A stretch of DNA of 21,547 nucleotides from an uncultured Victivallaceae bacterium (GCA_934663655.1 CAKUKT010000009.1:1-21547), one strand, 5' to 3'. Positions 1 through 8,150 are shown, counted from the stretch's first letter. Numbers and translations are program-made. The notes: generated by a model not told the origin, from the letters alone.

Positions 1-1862
1 CGGTATACAGCGGCGCCTCCCGTGCGGATCTGCACATCTTCAATACCGCCGGCCAGCCGATCGCAGTCACCGTCGATCTGACCGAACGAACCGGCAACCG
101 GAGCGCCGCTCCGCAGATCGAACGCGAACTTCTTCCCGGTGAAAACGTGATCGAGTTTGAGACCGCCGGACTCGAACCCGGCGAATATGTCGCTGAAATC
201 CGGGAGAAAAACGGCAGTCGGGGTTCACTGCGTCGCCTGCTCCGCCTCCAGCGCCTGGAAGAACCTGAACCGACCGGAGTTCCGGATCTGCGCGGCCAGA
301 AACTCTTCTTCCCCGACGACTACTATTTCGCCACCTGTGAAAACCTCAACTTCAAAGCCGCCGTCGCGACCCAGCACCGGGTCACCCGTCCCTATACAAC
401 TCCAGGGCAGATCATGCAGCACGGCGACGGTCTCTACCTTGCCGACGGCAAGCTCTGCGTCCCCTTTTCGACGCTGGACAACTTCTTCACGCTTGCCACC
501 AGACGCAACTATCTGGCCACCGCCTCCCCCGCCTCTCCCGACCAGTGGGAATACCGTGAACAGCTGGCGAACGAAGTGATTCCGCGTTCCGGAAACGCCC
601 TCAATCAGACCGTTGCCGCGGGAGACTGGCTGCCGAAACCCGGTCCGGACGGCAAAATCACCTACCGGCTTTACGATCCGGAACGGGACGGTGAAGTGGA
701 TGTCCGGCAGGTGGAAATCAAATATGTAACCTTTATGCCGGCCGGCACCCTCGGCGGAGAAGCGCTGCCCGAATGGGGCGAAATCCGCCCGGCCCAGCGG
801 TCGACCTGGGCGCTCTGGCACAAGGCTCCGGGAGAGTCCCTGGTACTTGGCAGCGAACCGCTGCTGACGGACGGTAATTCCGCCGGGGAGTTCGAAGGTT
901 CCCGGGACAGCAACGATAATTTTGCCGGCCAGTGGCTCTCCGATGACGGAAAAACGCTCTACTACGTGCGGGGCCGGATTCTGCGTCGTTATCCGCCGTA
1001 CAACGTGCCCTATGACAACGGTTCGAACATTGTACGCATACTTCATGTGTTCCGGACGACGGACGGGATTAACTTCGACCGGGCGGCGATGGCGCTGCCG
1101 GATCATGATGACACACCGGGTACTCAGCACTACGGAGCCTCGATTTTCCGGGTTAAAGACGGAGCCGGCCTGCGGGCGGCGTTTGTGGCACGCTACTTTG
1201 CCCGCGACCAGCGGATCGGACTGGAAATCGCCTTCAGTCGGGACGGGTTCAACTGGAAGCGTTTTCCGGGGCAGCCGATTCTGGCCGACAACGGCCCCCG
1301 TGGCAGCTGGAACGCGGGGTACATCGGCGGTTCGGCCTATTCGGTGAATACCGGCGGTAAAACCTTCGCGCTGACCGGCTGGAACGCCAGCGCCTATCAC
1401 TTCAACAGCGAACTCATCTGGAACCGCAAAGATATGTCCACCGTTACCGGTTCGATGGTCAGAAAATATATGGAAAACCGGGAAATCGATAAATGGCCGC
1501 TGCTGAAAAACTTCCGGGACTGGGACGATCTGGCCGCCTATATTCGTAACAGCACGATCGACGTCGGTCTGCTGGAATTCCGCGAGGACGGACTGTTTTA
1601 CACCGAGGCGGGGACGCGGCCGGGCGGATTCACCACCATTCCGGTGCGCGGCGCGGGATCACTGCGGATCAATGCCGAAACCGCGCCCGACGGATACGTC
1701 GAAGTTGAACTGCTCTCCGGGGAACGGTCCCTCGGCATCAAACGGGTCTCCGGTGACCTGTTCGACCAGACGCTGTTCACCGGAGTGCCGGACGGCGAAT
1801 ACCGGATTCGCGCCGAAATGGTCAACTCCAGATTGTACACGCTGGGATTTTTTCCGGAATAA
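1..1862 (+). CDS. Glycosidase-like beta-propeller protein, 5' end outside the window
   Basis: The reading frame is open from the first full codon at position 3 to the stop at 1860-1862, giving 619 visible residues, so the gene starts upstream of the window. A GTG at 147 is not the real start: it has no ribosome binding site and the frame continues sensibly upstream (VYSGASRADLHIF...). The first ~75 residues look like a beta-sandwich domain. The middle carries sialidase/GH32/GH43-like strand motifs such as FRTTDGINFDR and FSRDGFNWKRF, which resemble Asp-box or propeller blades. The last ~70 residues (GYVEVELL...LYTLGFFPE) resemble the small C-terminal sandwich of GH32-type enzymes. I infer a five-bladed propeller carbohydrate-active enzyme, probably exported, but catalytic acids cannot be assigned and the signal peptide would lie outside. 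It could also be a non-catalytic glycan-binding protein. Confidence 0.6.
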   Translation, partial: VYSGASRADLHIFNTAGQPIAVTVDLTERTGNRSAAPQIERELLPGENVIEFETAGLEPGEYVAEIREKNGSRGSLRRLLRLQRLEEPEPTGVPDLRGQKLFFPDDYYFATCENLNFKAAVATQHRVTRPYTTPGQIMQHGDGLYLADGKLCVPFSTLDNFFTLATRRNYLATASPASPDQWEYREQLANEVIPRSGNALNQTVAAGDWLPKPGPDGKITYRLYDPERDGEVDVRQVEIKYVTFMPAGTLGGEALPEWGEIRPAQRSTWALWHKAPGESLVLGSEPLLTDGNSAGEFEGSRDSNDNFAGQWLSDDGKTLYYVRGRILRRYPPYNVPYDNGSNIVRILHVFRTTDGINFDRAAMALPDHDDTPGTQHYGASIFRVKDGAGLRAAFVARYFARDQRIGLEIAFSRDGFNWKRFPGQPILADNGPRGSWNAGYIGGSAYSVNTGGKTFALTGWNASAYHFNSELIWNRKDMSTVTGSMVRKYMENREIDKWPLLKNFRDWDDLAAYIRNSTIDVGLLEFREDGLFYTEAGTRPGGFTTIPVRGAGSLRINAETAPDGYVEVELLSGERSLGIKRVSGDLFDQTLFTGVPDGEYRIRAEMVNSRLYTLGFFPE

Positions 1863-1876
1863 AATCGCCGTACCGG

Positions 1877-1905
1877 TTGAAATAGGTGCATTCCCGCGCT
1901 ATCTT
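1877..1905 (+). promoter_or_regulatory. Sigma-70-type promoter for the alpha/beta-hydrolase gene
   Basis: The -35 box TTGAAA (1877-1882) and the -10 box TATCTT (1900-1905) are separated by exactly 17 bases, in the 93-base gap after the previous stop codon. The predicted start of transcription is near 1912, about 44 bases before the ATG at 1956. This suggests the hydrolase is transcribed independently of the gene before it. Confidence 0.55.
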
Positions 1906-1940
1906 CCTGTGGTTGATGGACAGTAGTGAAAAAACTCAAC

Positions 1941-1950
1941 AGGAGGAGGG
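1941..1950 (+). promoter_or_regulatory. Strong ribosome binding site that decides the hydrolase start
   Basis: AGGAGGAGGG lies five bases before the ATG at 1956. It falls inside the longer reading frame that would begin at GTG 1926, so the ten extra residues (MKKLNRRREE) are almost certainly untranslated leader. Confidence 0.75.
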
Positions 1951-1955
1951 AAGAA

Positions 1956-2648
1956 ATGTTCAGGACCGCCGGGGAAATTCGGCGCTTTGCACCGGATGAA
2001 TATACGGAATCAACCGAAGTGGTGATTCTGATTCACGGCCTGTTCATGGGCGGTTACCACTTCACCCCGATGGCGCGCCGGCTGGCGGCGGCCGGTTACC
2101 TTGCGGTGGAATACGATTACCCGACCCGGCTCAACGGTTTTGTCGGTCATGGGAAAGCCTTCCGGAAATATCTGCTCGGCTTCATGATGGATAACCCGCT
2201 GCGCCGAATTAACTTCGTCACCCACAGCATGGGAGCAATAGTGTTGCGGACCGCACTGGCCGAAGCACTTCCGGAGGGGTTCGGGAACCGGCTCGGCCGG
2301 GCGGTGCTGCTGGCGCCGCCCAATCACGGTTCGCCGGTGGCACGGCTGGTCACGGGACTACCGGGCAACCCCGGACGCCTCTGGAAACCGATCGCGGAAC
2401 TCAGCGACTCCCCCGGGGCGGCGATTCATCGGGTACCGCCACTCACCGCGTTGCCGTTCGGGGTGCTGGCGGCCCGCTGCGATCACCTGGTGCCGGAAAC
2501 CTCCAACCACCTCGACGGCGAACGTGATTACCGAATTCGTCCGGCGATTCATACTTCGCTGGTTTTCGGCAGAGAAAACACGCGTCTGGTGATCAACTTC
2601 CTGCAGACCGGAAACTTTTCCGGCATCACCTCTCCGAATCACTCCTGA
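1956..2648 (+). CDS. Alpha/beta-hydrolase, lipase/esterase-like
   Basis: This is a 230-residue predicted cytosolic serine hydrolase. An HG oxyanion motif (LIHGLFMGG, His27-Gly28) is followed by the nucleophile elbow THSMGA with Ser91. Likely acid and base partners are Asp176 (CDHLVPE) and His199 (AIHTS). The Ser-His-Met-Gly elbow and the APPNHGSP segment around residue 120 resemble PGAP1-like and triacylglycerol lipase-type hydrolases. No signal peptide or membrane segment is visible. I chose ATG 1956 over GTG 1926 because of the ribosome binding site at 1941-1950. It has its own promoter and is not tightly linked to either neighbour. The substrate cannot be told from sequence. Confidence 0.8.
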   Translation: MFRTAGEIRRFAPDEYTESTEVVILIHGLFMGGYHFTPMARRLAAAGYLAVEYDYPTRLNGFVGHGKAFRKYLLGFMMDNPLRRINFVTHSMGAIVLRTALAEALPEGFGNRLGRAVLLAPPNHGSPVARLVTGLPGNPGRLWKPIAELSDSPGAAIHRVPPLTALPFGVLAARCDHLVPETSNHLDGERDYRIRPAIHTSLVFGRENTRLVINFLQTGNFSGITSPNHS

Positions 2649-2687
2649 CTCTCCGGAAGGCACATCGGGTTTTCCGTTGCCGCTCTC

Positions 2688-2716
2688 TTGAATTTTACGG
2701 TGCGGCAAGTTATATT
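2688..2716 (+). promoter_or_regulatory. Sigma-70-type promoter for the ACT-paaK operon
   Basis: TTGAAT (2688-2693) and TATATT (2711-2716) are separated by 17 bases, in an AT-rich island of otherwise GC-rich sequence. Transcription should start near 2723, giving a leader of about 35 bases. GGAGA at 2746-2750 is the ribosome binding site for ATG 2758. Confidence 0.7.
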
Positions 2717-2757
2717 TTGCGATTAGGAAATTTCAGTTCACAAACGGAGAAGAAATC

Positions 2758-3186
2758 ATGCAGATAAAACAACTTTCGCTCTTTGTGGAAAATCGTCCCG
2801 GCAGCCTTTCCGCCGTCTGCCAGGTGCTCAAGGAACACAATCTGAGCATCCGCACGCTGTCGCTGGCCGACACCCGGCAGTTCGGGATCCTGCGGCTGCT
2901 GATCAAAGAGTACGAGACCGCGAAAAAAGTTCTTGAGGAGGCCGGCTTCATCGTCAAGGTCACCGACGTGCTCGCGCTCACCGTAGACGACCGTCCCGGC
3001 GGTCTGGCGGACATTCTCACTATTCTCGATCGTCATAATCTGTCGGTGGAGTATATGTATGCCTTCACCTTCGGACGGGAGAACAAGGCGGTGCTGGTGT
3101 TCCGTTTCGACGATCCGGAACACGCGCAGCGCGAGCTTGCCGGCGAACCGATCGAAATGGTGACGTTTGAAGAACTTTTCAGTTAA
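2758..3186 (+). CDS. Tandem ACT-domain protein associated with PaaK
   Basis: This 142-residue protein is two ACT domains in a row and nothing else. The first covers about residues 3-65 (LSLFVENRPGSLSAVCQVL) and the second about 72-135 (LALTVDDRPGGLADILTIL). Both carry the RPG-L turn that normally binds a small ligand, usually an amino acid. In many anaerobic bacteria and archaea, stand-alone tandem ACT proteins sit beside phenylacetate-CoA ligase genes, as here with a 26-base gap. The likely role is sensing or regulating aromatic amino acid or aryl-acid metabolism, possibly by binding the ligase. That role is inference. A clear promoter and ribosome binding site make this the first gene of the operon. 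Confidence 0.85.
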   Translation: MQIKQLSLFVENRPGSLSAVCQVLKEHNLSIRTLSLADTRQFGILRLLIKEYETAKKVLEEAGFIVKVTDVLALTVDDRPGGLADILTILDRHNLSVEYMYAFTFGRENKAVLVFRFDDPEHAQRELAGEPIEMVTFEELFS

Positions 3187-3212
3187 TTGCAGTTCTCAAG
3201 AGATGGATTAAA

Positions 3213-4541
3213 ATGTCCCCGTTTGTTATTCCCAACCAAATCTTTGACCCGCATGCTGAATGTATGCCGCGCGAGGAACGCCAGCGGCTCCAGGTCGAAC
3301 GGCTGCGGGTCACGCTGGCCCGGGCGCTGGCGATTCCGTTCTACGCGAAGAAATTCGCCGAAAACAAGGTGTCGATCGAATCAATTCGGAGTATCGACGA
3401 TATCCGGCGATTGCCGTTCACCGTCAAAAGCGACCTGCGCGAAGCGTATCCTTTCGGCTTCCTCGCCGTGCCGAAACGCGATCTGGTGCGGATCCACGCT
3501 TCGACCGGAACCACCGGCAAACCAACCTTCGTCGGCTATACCCGTAACGACCTCAAACTCTGGTCGGAACTCTGCGCACGCTTTCTGGTGGCTGGAGGAC
3601 TGACCGAGGATCAGCTGGTCCAGGTGGCCTTCGGCTACGGGCTCTTCACGGGCGGCTTCGGGCTCCACGGCGGAATCGAACGTGTCGGCGCCGCCGTGCT
3701 CCCGGCCTCAAGCGGCAATACCCAGCGGCAGATCACCCTGCTGCGCGACGCGGGAGTGAACACCCTGATCTGCACGCCATCCTACGCGCTGAACATCGCC
3801 GAGGTAGCCGCCGGCATGGGTATCGGCCGCGGTGATCTGGCGTTGAAGTTCGGCCACTTCGGCAGCGAACCCTGGACCGAGGAGATGCGCGGCACCATCG
3901 AGGAAGAGCTGGGAATCCGGGTGTTCAACAATTACGGATTGTCGGAAGTAATCGGTCCGGGGGTGTCCGGCGAATGCGCGGTGCGCAACGGTATGCATCT
4001 GCATGAGGATCACTTCATCGTCGAATGCGTTGACCCGGAAACCTGCGAACCGGTTCCCGAAGGAGAGGTCGGCGAACTGGTGATCACCAGCCTCACCAAG
4101 GAGGCTTGTCCGATCATCCGCTACCGTACCCGCGACCTTGCACGGCTCTACCATTCGCCGTGTCCCTGCGGACGCACCGAGAGCCGGATGAGCTGGACCA
4201 TCGGCCGCTCCGACGACATGCTGATCATCCGGGGGGTGAATGTCTTCCCAACCCAGATCGAGGAGGCATTGCTCCGGGTTGCCGGTGCGGCTCCGCACTT
4301 CATGATCGAACTCTCGCGGCCCGGCAACACCGATGTCGCGGTGGTCAGAGTGGAGGTGAGAGAAAACCAGTTCTCCGACAAAATGGACGAAATGCAGAAA
4401 CTCCGCGACCGGATCGCGGGCGAAATAACTTCGATCACCGGACTTCACTTCATCATCGAACTGGTGGCGCCACACACACTTGAACGCTTCACCGGCAAGG
4501 CGAAACGGGTGATCGACCACCGGAAACTCACCAACGAATAG
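3213..4541 (+). CDS. paaK: Phenylacetate-CoA ligase (AMP-forming)
   Basis: This 442-residue adenylate-forming enzyme activates phenylacetate, or a related aryl acid such as indoleacetate, with ATP and CoA. It belongs to the ANL superfamily, PaaK branch. Visible motifs are the phosphate-binding loop STGTTGKPT (residues 97-105), the aromatic/Glu motif YGLSEV (241-246), YRTRDL with the ribose-binding Asp (304-309), a CPCG pair (317-320) typical of this branch, the hinge region GRSDDMLIIRG (331-341), and a C-terminal GKAKR carrying the likely catalytic lysine. Length fits the family (~430-440). It follows the ACT gene closely, and a 19-base gap leads to rhaB. No indolepyruvate oxidoreductase gene is next to it, so its aryl-acid source is not shown here. 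Confidence 0.9.
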   Translation: MSPFVIPNQIFDPHAECMPREERQRLQVERLRVTLARALAIPFYAKKFAENKVSIESIRSIDDIRRLPFTVKSDLREAYPFGFLAVPKRDLVRIHASTGTTGKPTFVGYTRNDLKLWSELCARFLVAGGLTEDQLVQVAFGYGLFTGGFGLHGGIERVGAAVLPASSGNTQRQITLLRDAGVNTLICTPSYALNIAEVAAGMGIGRGDLALKFGHFGSEPWTEEMRGTIEEELGIRVFNNYGLSEVIGPGVSGECAVRNGMHLHEDHFIVECVDPETCEPVPEGEVGELVITSLTKEACPIIRYRTRDLARLYHSPCPCGRTESRMSWTIGRSDDMLIIRGVNVFPTQIEEALLRVAGAAPHFMIELSRPGNTDVAVVRVEVRENQFSDKMDEMQKLRDRIAGEITSITGLHFIIELVAPHTLERFTGKAKRVIDHRKLTNE

Positions 4542-4560
4542 AAAGGCCCCGTCCCCCAAG

Positions 4561-6048
4561 ATGAGCAGAAACTATCTCTCCTTCGATCTCGGCGCCTCCA
4601 GCGGCCGGGCGATCATCGGCACCCTCGACTCCGGTCGCCTTACGCTGCGCGAAGTACACCGTTTCGCCAACGGACCGGTCAAACACGGTCATGCGTTCTA
4701 CTGGGATTATCCGCAACTGGTCGAAGAGTTGAAGAGCGGACTGCGCAAGGCGTTGGCAGTGGAACCGCAGCTCGACGGCATCGCCGTTGACACCTGGGGG
4801 GTGGATTATGTCTTCTTCCGCAGCGGTCATCAGGTGCGGCTTCCCTACAATTACCGCGACGAACGCACACTGCGCCATGAAAAAAGAGTTTTCGATGCGG
4901 TGCCGCGCGAAGAGATCTACCGGCGCACCGGCATTCAGCACATGGCCATCAACACGCTGTTTCAGCTGGTGGCGCACTATCGGGAATTTCCGGAGGATTT
5001 CGAGGATTCGCGTTTTCTGATGATGCCGGATGCGCTGGAATTTGCGCTGGGCGGAAATTTCACCACTGAATACACCATCGCCTCGACCTCCAATCTGCTC
5101 AACCTCGAAACCCGGGAGTGGGACTGGGAATTGATCGACCGGCTCGGTCTGCCGCGCGGAGTTTTCCCGCCGATCGCTCCGGCGTGCTCGCGCGGCGGTA
5201 CGCTGTCGGCGGAGTTGCAGCGGGAACTGGGCTGTGGAGCAATTCCGATTCTCAAAGTCGGTTCCCACGACACCGCCAGCGCGGTGGCGGCGGTGCCGGC
5301 GATCCCCGGTACCGACTGGGCTTATGTGAGCTGCGGTACCTGGGCGCTGCTCGGCGCGGAGATCCAGCAGGGAATTGCCACACCGGAGAGTGAAAAAGTT
5401 CCCTTCACCAACGAGGGTGGCCTCAACGGTACGATCAGATTTCTCACCAATATCATGGGCTGCTGGCTGCTTCAGGAGTGCCGGCGCAACTGGCGGGAAG
5501 CCGGGGATGATATCAGTTTCAATGACATGTGCGACCTCGCCCGCGTCGCTGAACCCGGAAAATATCTGCTCAACCCCAATGCGGCGCTCTTTGTCGCTCC
5601 CGGCGATATGCCCGGACGGATTGCGGAATTCTGCCGCGATTCCGGTCAGGGAGAGCTCAGCGACCGGGGCGCTCTGATCCGGGCGATTTACGATTCTCTG
5701 GCGCTCTGCTTTGCGGACAAGCTGGAGGCGCTCGGGCAGCTGCTCGGCAAGAACTACCAGGCGCTGAATATCGTCGGCGGCGGCACCAAGGATGATTTTC
5801 TGATGCAGATGGCCGCCGACGCCGCCGGAATACCGGTGGTCGCCGGTCCCGTCGAAGCGACGGCGGCGGGTAATCTGCTCGGACAGGCGCTGACCCTCGG
5901 TGATCTCGCCGACCTTGCGGAACTCAGGCAGGTGGTGGCGAACTCCTTCGGAGTGGTGACCTACCGGCCCGACCCGGCGGCCTCGGCCCGGCTCCGGTCG
6001 CTGCTGCCGGACTTCCGGCGACTCTGCGCGATCGGGAAGCGTCAATAA
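4561..6048 (+). CDS. rhaB: Rhamnulokinase (FGGY family)
   Basis: This 495-residue kinase phosphorylates L-rhamnulose at O-1 in rhamnose catabolism. The N-terminal ATPase fold begins FDLGASSGRAI (8-18). GSHDTAS (234-240) holds the catalytic Asp237, and SCGTWALLG (257-265) and IVGGGTKDDFLMQ (about 400) complete the nucleotide site. AGPVEATAAGN near residue 425 is also typical of RhaB. Length and motif order match the E. coli enzyme closely, so the name is preferred over fuculokinase or xylulokinase. It lies 19 bases after paaK with only a weak ribosome binding site (AAGG near 4545), so it is probably co-transcribed. No rhamnose isomerase, aldolase or permease is in the window, which is unusual. 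Confidence 0.92.
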   Translation: MSRNYLSFDLGASSGRAIIGTLDSGRLTLREVHRFANGPVKHGHAFYWDYPQLVEELKSGLRKALAVEPQLDGIAVDTWGVDYVFFRSGHQVRLPYNYRDERTLRHEKRVFDAVPREEIYRRTGIQHMAINTLFQLVAHYREFPEDFEDSRFLMMPDALEFALGGNFTTEYTIASTSNLLNLETREWDWELIDRLGLPRGVFPPIAPACSRGGTLSAELQRELGCGAIPILKVGSHDTASAVAAVPAIPGTDWAYVSCGTWALLGAEIQQGIATPESEKVPFTNEGGLNGTIRFLTNIMGCWLLQECRRNWREAGDDISFNDMCDLARVAEPGKYLLNPNAALFVAPGDMPGRIAEFCRDSGQGELSDRGALIRAIYDSLALCFADKLEALGQLLGKNYQALNIVGGGTKDDFLMQMAADAAGIPVVAGPVEATAAGNLLGQALTLGDLADLAELRQVVANSFGVVTYRPDPAASARLRSLLPDFRRLCAIGKRQ

Positions 6049-6104
6049 TGGTACCAGGGGGATTCAACCCGAACGCCGATACCGGTCGGTGCGCGTACTG
6101 GTTC

Positions 6105-6112
6105 GGAGGGGA
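6105..6112 (+). promoter_or_regulatory. Ribosome binding site that decides the phosphoesterase start
   Basis: GGAGGGGA sits six bases before GTG 6119. An earlier in-frame GTG at 6089 would put this site inside the coding region and add ten residues that do not belong to the fold. CCGAAC (6069-6074) and GTTCGG (6101-6106) could pair and partly cover this site, but the stem is short. Confidence 0.6.
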
Positions 6113-6118
6113 GCGGGA

Positions 6119-6922
6119 GTGAAGATAATTCATTTTTCCGATCCCCATGCCGGCGGCGGCGCCGAAGACTGGCTTGCCTATTTCGACAAGCGCTGGGTAG
6201 GGGTGTTCAATTACCGGTTCCGGCGGCGTTTCCGGCACGATCTCGGGAAGCTCAAACTGGCGGTGGAATACATCCTCGATACCCGGCCGGATGTCGCAGT
6301 CTGCACCGGCGATCTCACCAGTGCCGGGCAACCCGGAGAATTTGCCCGGGTGCTGGAGATATTGAAGCCGTTGCGGGATTCAACGATTCCGCTGCTCTAC
6401 ACTCCCGGCAACCACGACTGCTACGTGAAACGGCCCCGGTGCGTCGAAGCGGTAAACCGGGCGGTGGAGTATCTCTCGCGCGGGGATATCCGTTTTTGTG
6501 ATTTTCCATTGCGGCGCCGCCTCGGCGGGGTGGATTTTCTGCTGGTAAACACCAGTCGGCCGTCCAATTTGTTGTGTTCCTGGGGATTCCTCACCGCCGC
6601 CGACAGCGCCAGGATTGCCGGATTTGCAACTGAAAATCCCGGGGTGCCGAAGATATTGCTTTCGCACTACCCGATGACGGAGGATCATCCGGTGCTGCGG
6701 CTGCGTCACCGGCTTTTCGGCCAGCGGGAAATCCTGAAGCTGATGGCCGAACACCGCATCGATCTGGTGCTCTGCGGACATGTTCACAAACCGTACCTGA
6801 AACTGGATGCCTCCGGCCGCGGCGAATGTTGCGCCGGTTCGGTCACCCGCAACGGTTCGCTCGCGGAGATCGCTTATGACCCGGCGACCGACTGTTTCGC
6901 CTGCCGGACGGTGATGCTGTAG
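6119..6922 (+). CDS. Calcineurin-like metallophosphoesterase
   Basis: This 267-residue dinuclear-metal phosphoesterase has all the standard motifs: DPH (Asp8, His10), GDLT (Asp65), GNHD (97-100, Asn98 and His99), a metal-binding His in SHYP (His183), and GHVH (His221, His223). The protein begins MKIIHFSDPH, the classic N-terminus, which together with the upstream ribosome site supports the GTG 6119 start. Related proteins include the class III cyclic nucleotide phosphodiesterases (CpdA/Icc) and UDP-2,3-diacylglucosamine hydrolase-like enzymes, and the substrate cannot be assigned. It has no membrane segment. It lies 70 bases after rhaB in the same direction and ends just before the proB promoter region. 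Confidence 0.85.
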   Translation: MKIIHFSDPHAGGGAEDWLAYFDKRWVGVFNYRFRRRFRHDLGKLKLAVEYILDTRPDVAVCTGDLTSAGQPGEFARVLEILKPLRDSTIPLLYTPGNHDCYVKRPRCVEAVNRAVEYLSRGDIRFCDFPLRRRLGGVDFLLVNTSRPSNLLCSWGFLTAADSARIAGFATENPGVPKILLSHYPMTEDHPVLRLRHRLFGQREILKLMAEHRIDLVLCGHVHKPYLKLDASGRGECCAGSVTRNGSLAEIAYDPATDCFACRTVML

Positions 6923-6924
6923 CC

Positions 6925-6943
6925 TTTGCAACCGGATTGCAAA
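6925..6943 (+). repeat. Inverted repeat TTTGCAA-N5-TTGCAAA, candidate operator
   Basis: Perfect 7-base arms (6925-6931 and 6937-6943) flank the spacer CCGGA. The right arm contains the -35 box of the proB promoter, so a protein bound here would block RNA polymerase. The repeat starts three bases after the phosphoesterase stop codon. It lacks the T-run of an intrinsic terminator. Confidence 0.5.
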
Positions 6944-6965
6944 AGCGTTGATCCGGATATATATT
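6937..6965 (+). promoter_or_regulatory. Sigma-70-type promoter for proB-miaB-RNase II
   Basis: TTGCAA (6937-6942) and TATATT (6960-6965) are separated by 17 bases. Transcription should start near 6972, about 47 bases before ATG 7019. The -35 box lies in one inverted repeat and the -10 box sits in the centre of a second one. Confidence 0.65.
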
Positions 6966-6973
6966 ATCCGGAT
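6951..6973 (+). repeat. Inverted repeat ATCCGGATA-N5-TATCCGGAT around the proB -10 box
   Basis: Perfect 9-base arms (6951-6959 and 6965-6973) flank TATAT. The core CCGGAT also occurs in the spacer of the repeat just upstream (6932-6937), giving three copies in 42 bases. No T-run follows, so this is not a normal terminator. The position over the -10 box and start site is that of a repressor operator. Confidence 0.5.
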
Positions 6974-7018
6974 GGACATGATCATTTTACAACCTTTTTT
7001 CCCTGAAAGCATTTTCCG

Positions 7019-8146
7019 ATGACGGACAACAGTTCCCGCATGGCCGCGGTAAATTCGGCCAGACAGATGATCGTTAAGGCCGGAACCCGCCTGCTGATCG
7101 ACCGGAAATCGATCGCCCGCCTGGTTTCGGGGATTGCGGCGGTGCGAGCCAGCGGCCGCCGGGTGCTGCTGGTCTCCTCCGGAGCGGTGGGCATGGGCAT
7201 GGAGACGCTGAAACTCGAACGCCGTCCCCGGGATCTGGCACGAATCCAGGCGCTGGCCGCGCTCGGTCAGACCCGGCTGATGTCGATTTACACCGAGGAG
7301 TGCGCGAAGTACGGTTTTGCGGCGGCGCAGCTGCTGCTTACCGCCGGAGATCTGCGTGACCGGCGGCGCTGTCTCAATGTGATGAACTGCATCAACGCGC
7401 TCTGGGAGAGCGATGTACTGCCGATCGTCAATGAAAATGATTCCACCTCGGTGGCGGAGTTGAAGTTCGGCGACAATGACACGCTGGCCGGCATGCTCGG
7501 TTCGCTGACCGGTTCGCGCCTCACCGTGCTGCTGACCACGGAGGATGGGTTGCGCGGCCGCGACGCCGCGGGGCGGCTGGCTGAACGTATTTCCGAGGTT
7601 TCCCGCCTCACTCCGGCGATCAGGGCGCTGGCCAGCGGCACCGACGACGCGAAGTTCTCCATCGGCGGGATGGCCTCGAAACTGCGGGCGGCGGAAATCG
7701 TTACCGGAGCCGGAGAATATCTCTGGATCGCCGACGGTCGGAAAAACGGCATTCTCGAATCGGTACTTAATGGCGAAGATACCGGAACGATTTTTCTGCC
7801 GAGCGGGCAGCGGATGCCGGGCCGCAAACGGTGGCTGCGTTTTTTCAGCCGGGTATCGGGACGCATTACCGCCGATGCCGGAGCGGTGCGGGCATTGACC
7901 GCCTCGGGGCGCAGCCTGCTGCCCTCCGGAGTGGTCGAGGTTTCCGGGGAATTTAAACGCGGAGACACGGTGGAGATCGTCGATGAAAGCGGTCGTCCGG
8001 TCGCCCGGGGACTGGTCAATTTCAGTTCGGACGACTGCCGGAGGATCCGCGGCTGTAAATCTTCGCGGATTCACGAAATTCTCGGCGCCGATTCCGATGA
8101 GGAGCTGGTGCACCGCGACAACCTGACGCTGCTGACGGAGGTTTGA
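7019..8146 (+). CDS. proB: Glutamate 5-kinase with PUA domain
   Basis: This 375-residue enzyme carries out the first step of proline synthesis, ATP-dependent phosphorylation of glutamate. The amino-acid kinase domain shows VKAGTR (19-24), LVSSGAVGMG (51-60), NENDS (138-142), FGDNDTLAG (150-158) and FSIGGMASK (213-221). The PUA domain covers about 282-370, with GRITADAGAVRAL and the closing VHRDNL. The start is not certain: ATG 7019 has only a poor ribosome site, and ATG 7040 is an in-frame alternative. It is first in an operon, with miaB four bases after the stop. No proA (glutamyl-phosphate reductase) is nearby. Feedback inhibition by proline is known for the family. Confidence 0.93.
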   Translation: MTDNSSRMAAVNSARQMIVKAGTRLLIDRKSIARLVSGIAAVRASGRRVLLVSSGAVGMGMETLKLERRPRDLARIQALAALGQTRLMSIYTEECAKYGFAAAQLLLTAGDLRDRRRCLNVMNCINALWESDVLPIVNENDSTSVAELKFGDNDTLAGMLGSLTGSRLTVLLTTEDGLRGRDAAGRLAERISEVSRLTPAIRALASGTDDAKFSIGGMASKLRAAEIVTGAGEYLWIADGRKNGILESVLNGEDTGTIFLPSGQRMPGRKRWLRFFSRVSGRITADAGAVRALTASGRSLLPSGVVEVSGEFKRGDTVEIVDESGRPVARGLVNFSSDDCRRIRGCKSSRIHEILGADSDEELVHRDNLTLLTEV

Positions 8147-8150
8147 GGGG

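Noticed and set aside
225..1400. A 391-codon minus-strand open frame opposite the glycosidase-like gene
   Set aside because: The plus-strand frame is longer, open to the edge, and has coherent protein motifs; the antisense one does not.
4528..6045. A 505-codon minus-strand open frame covering all of rhaB
   Set aside because: rhaB has every family motif in the plus frame; the antisense product is a compositional shadow with no domain or ribosome site.
6951..6973. The inverted repeat before proB as an intrinsic terminator
   Set aside because: No run of T follows the second arm, and the repeat contains the -10 box of a good promoter.
6380..8113. A 577-codon minus-strand open frame opposite the phosphoesterase and proB
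   Set aside because: It spans the promoter region and two clear genes, and its product looks like random translation of GC-rich antisense DNA.
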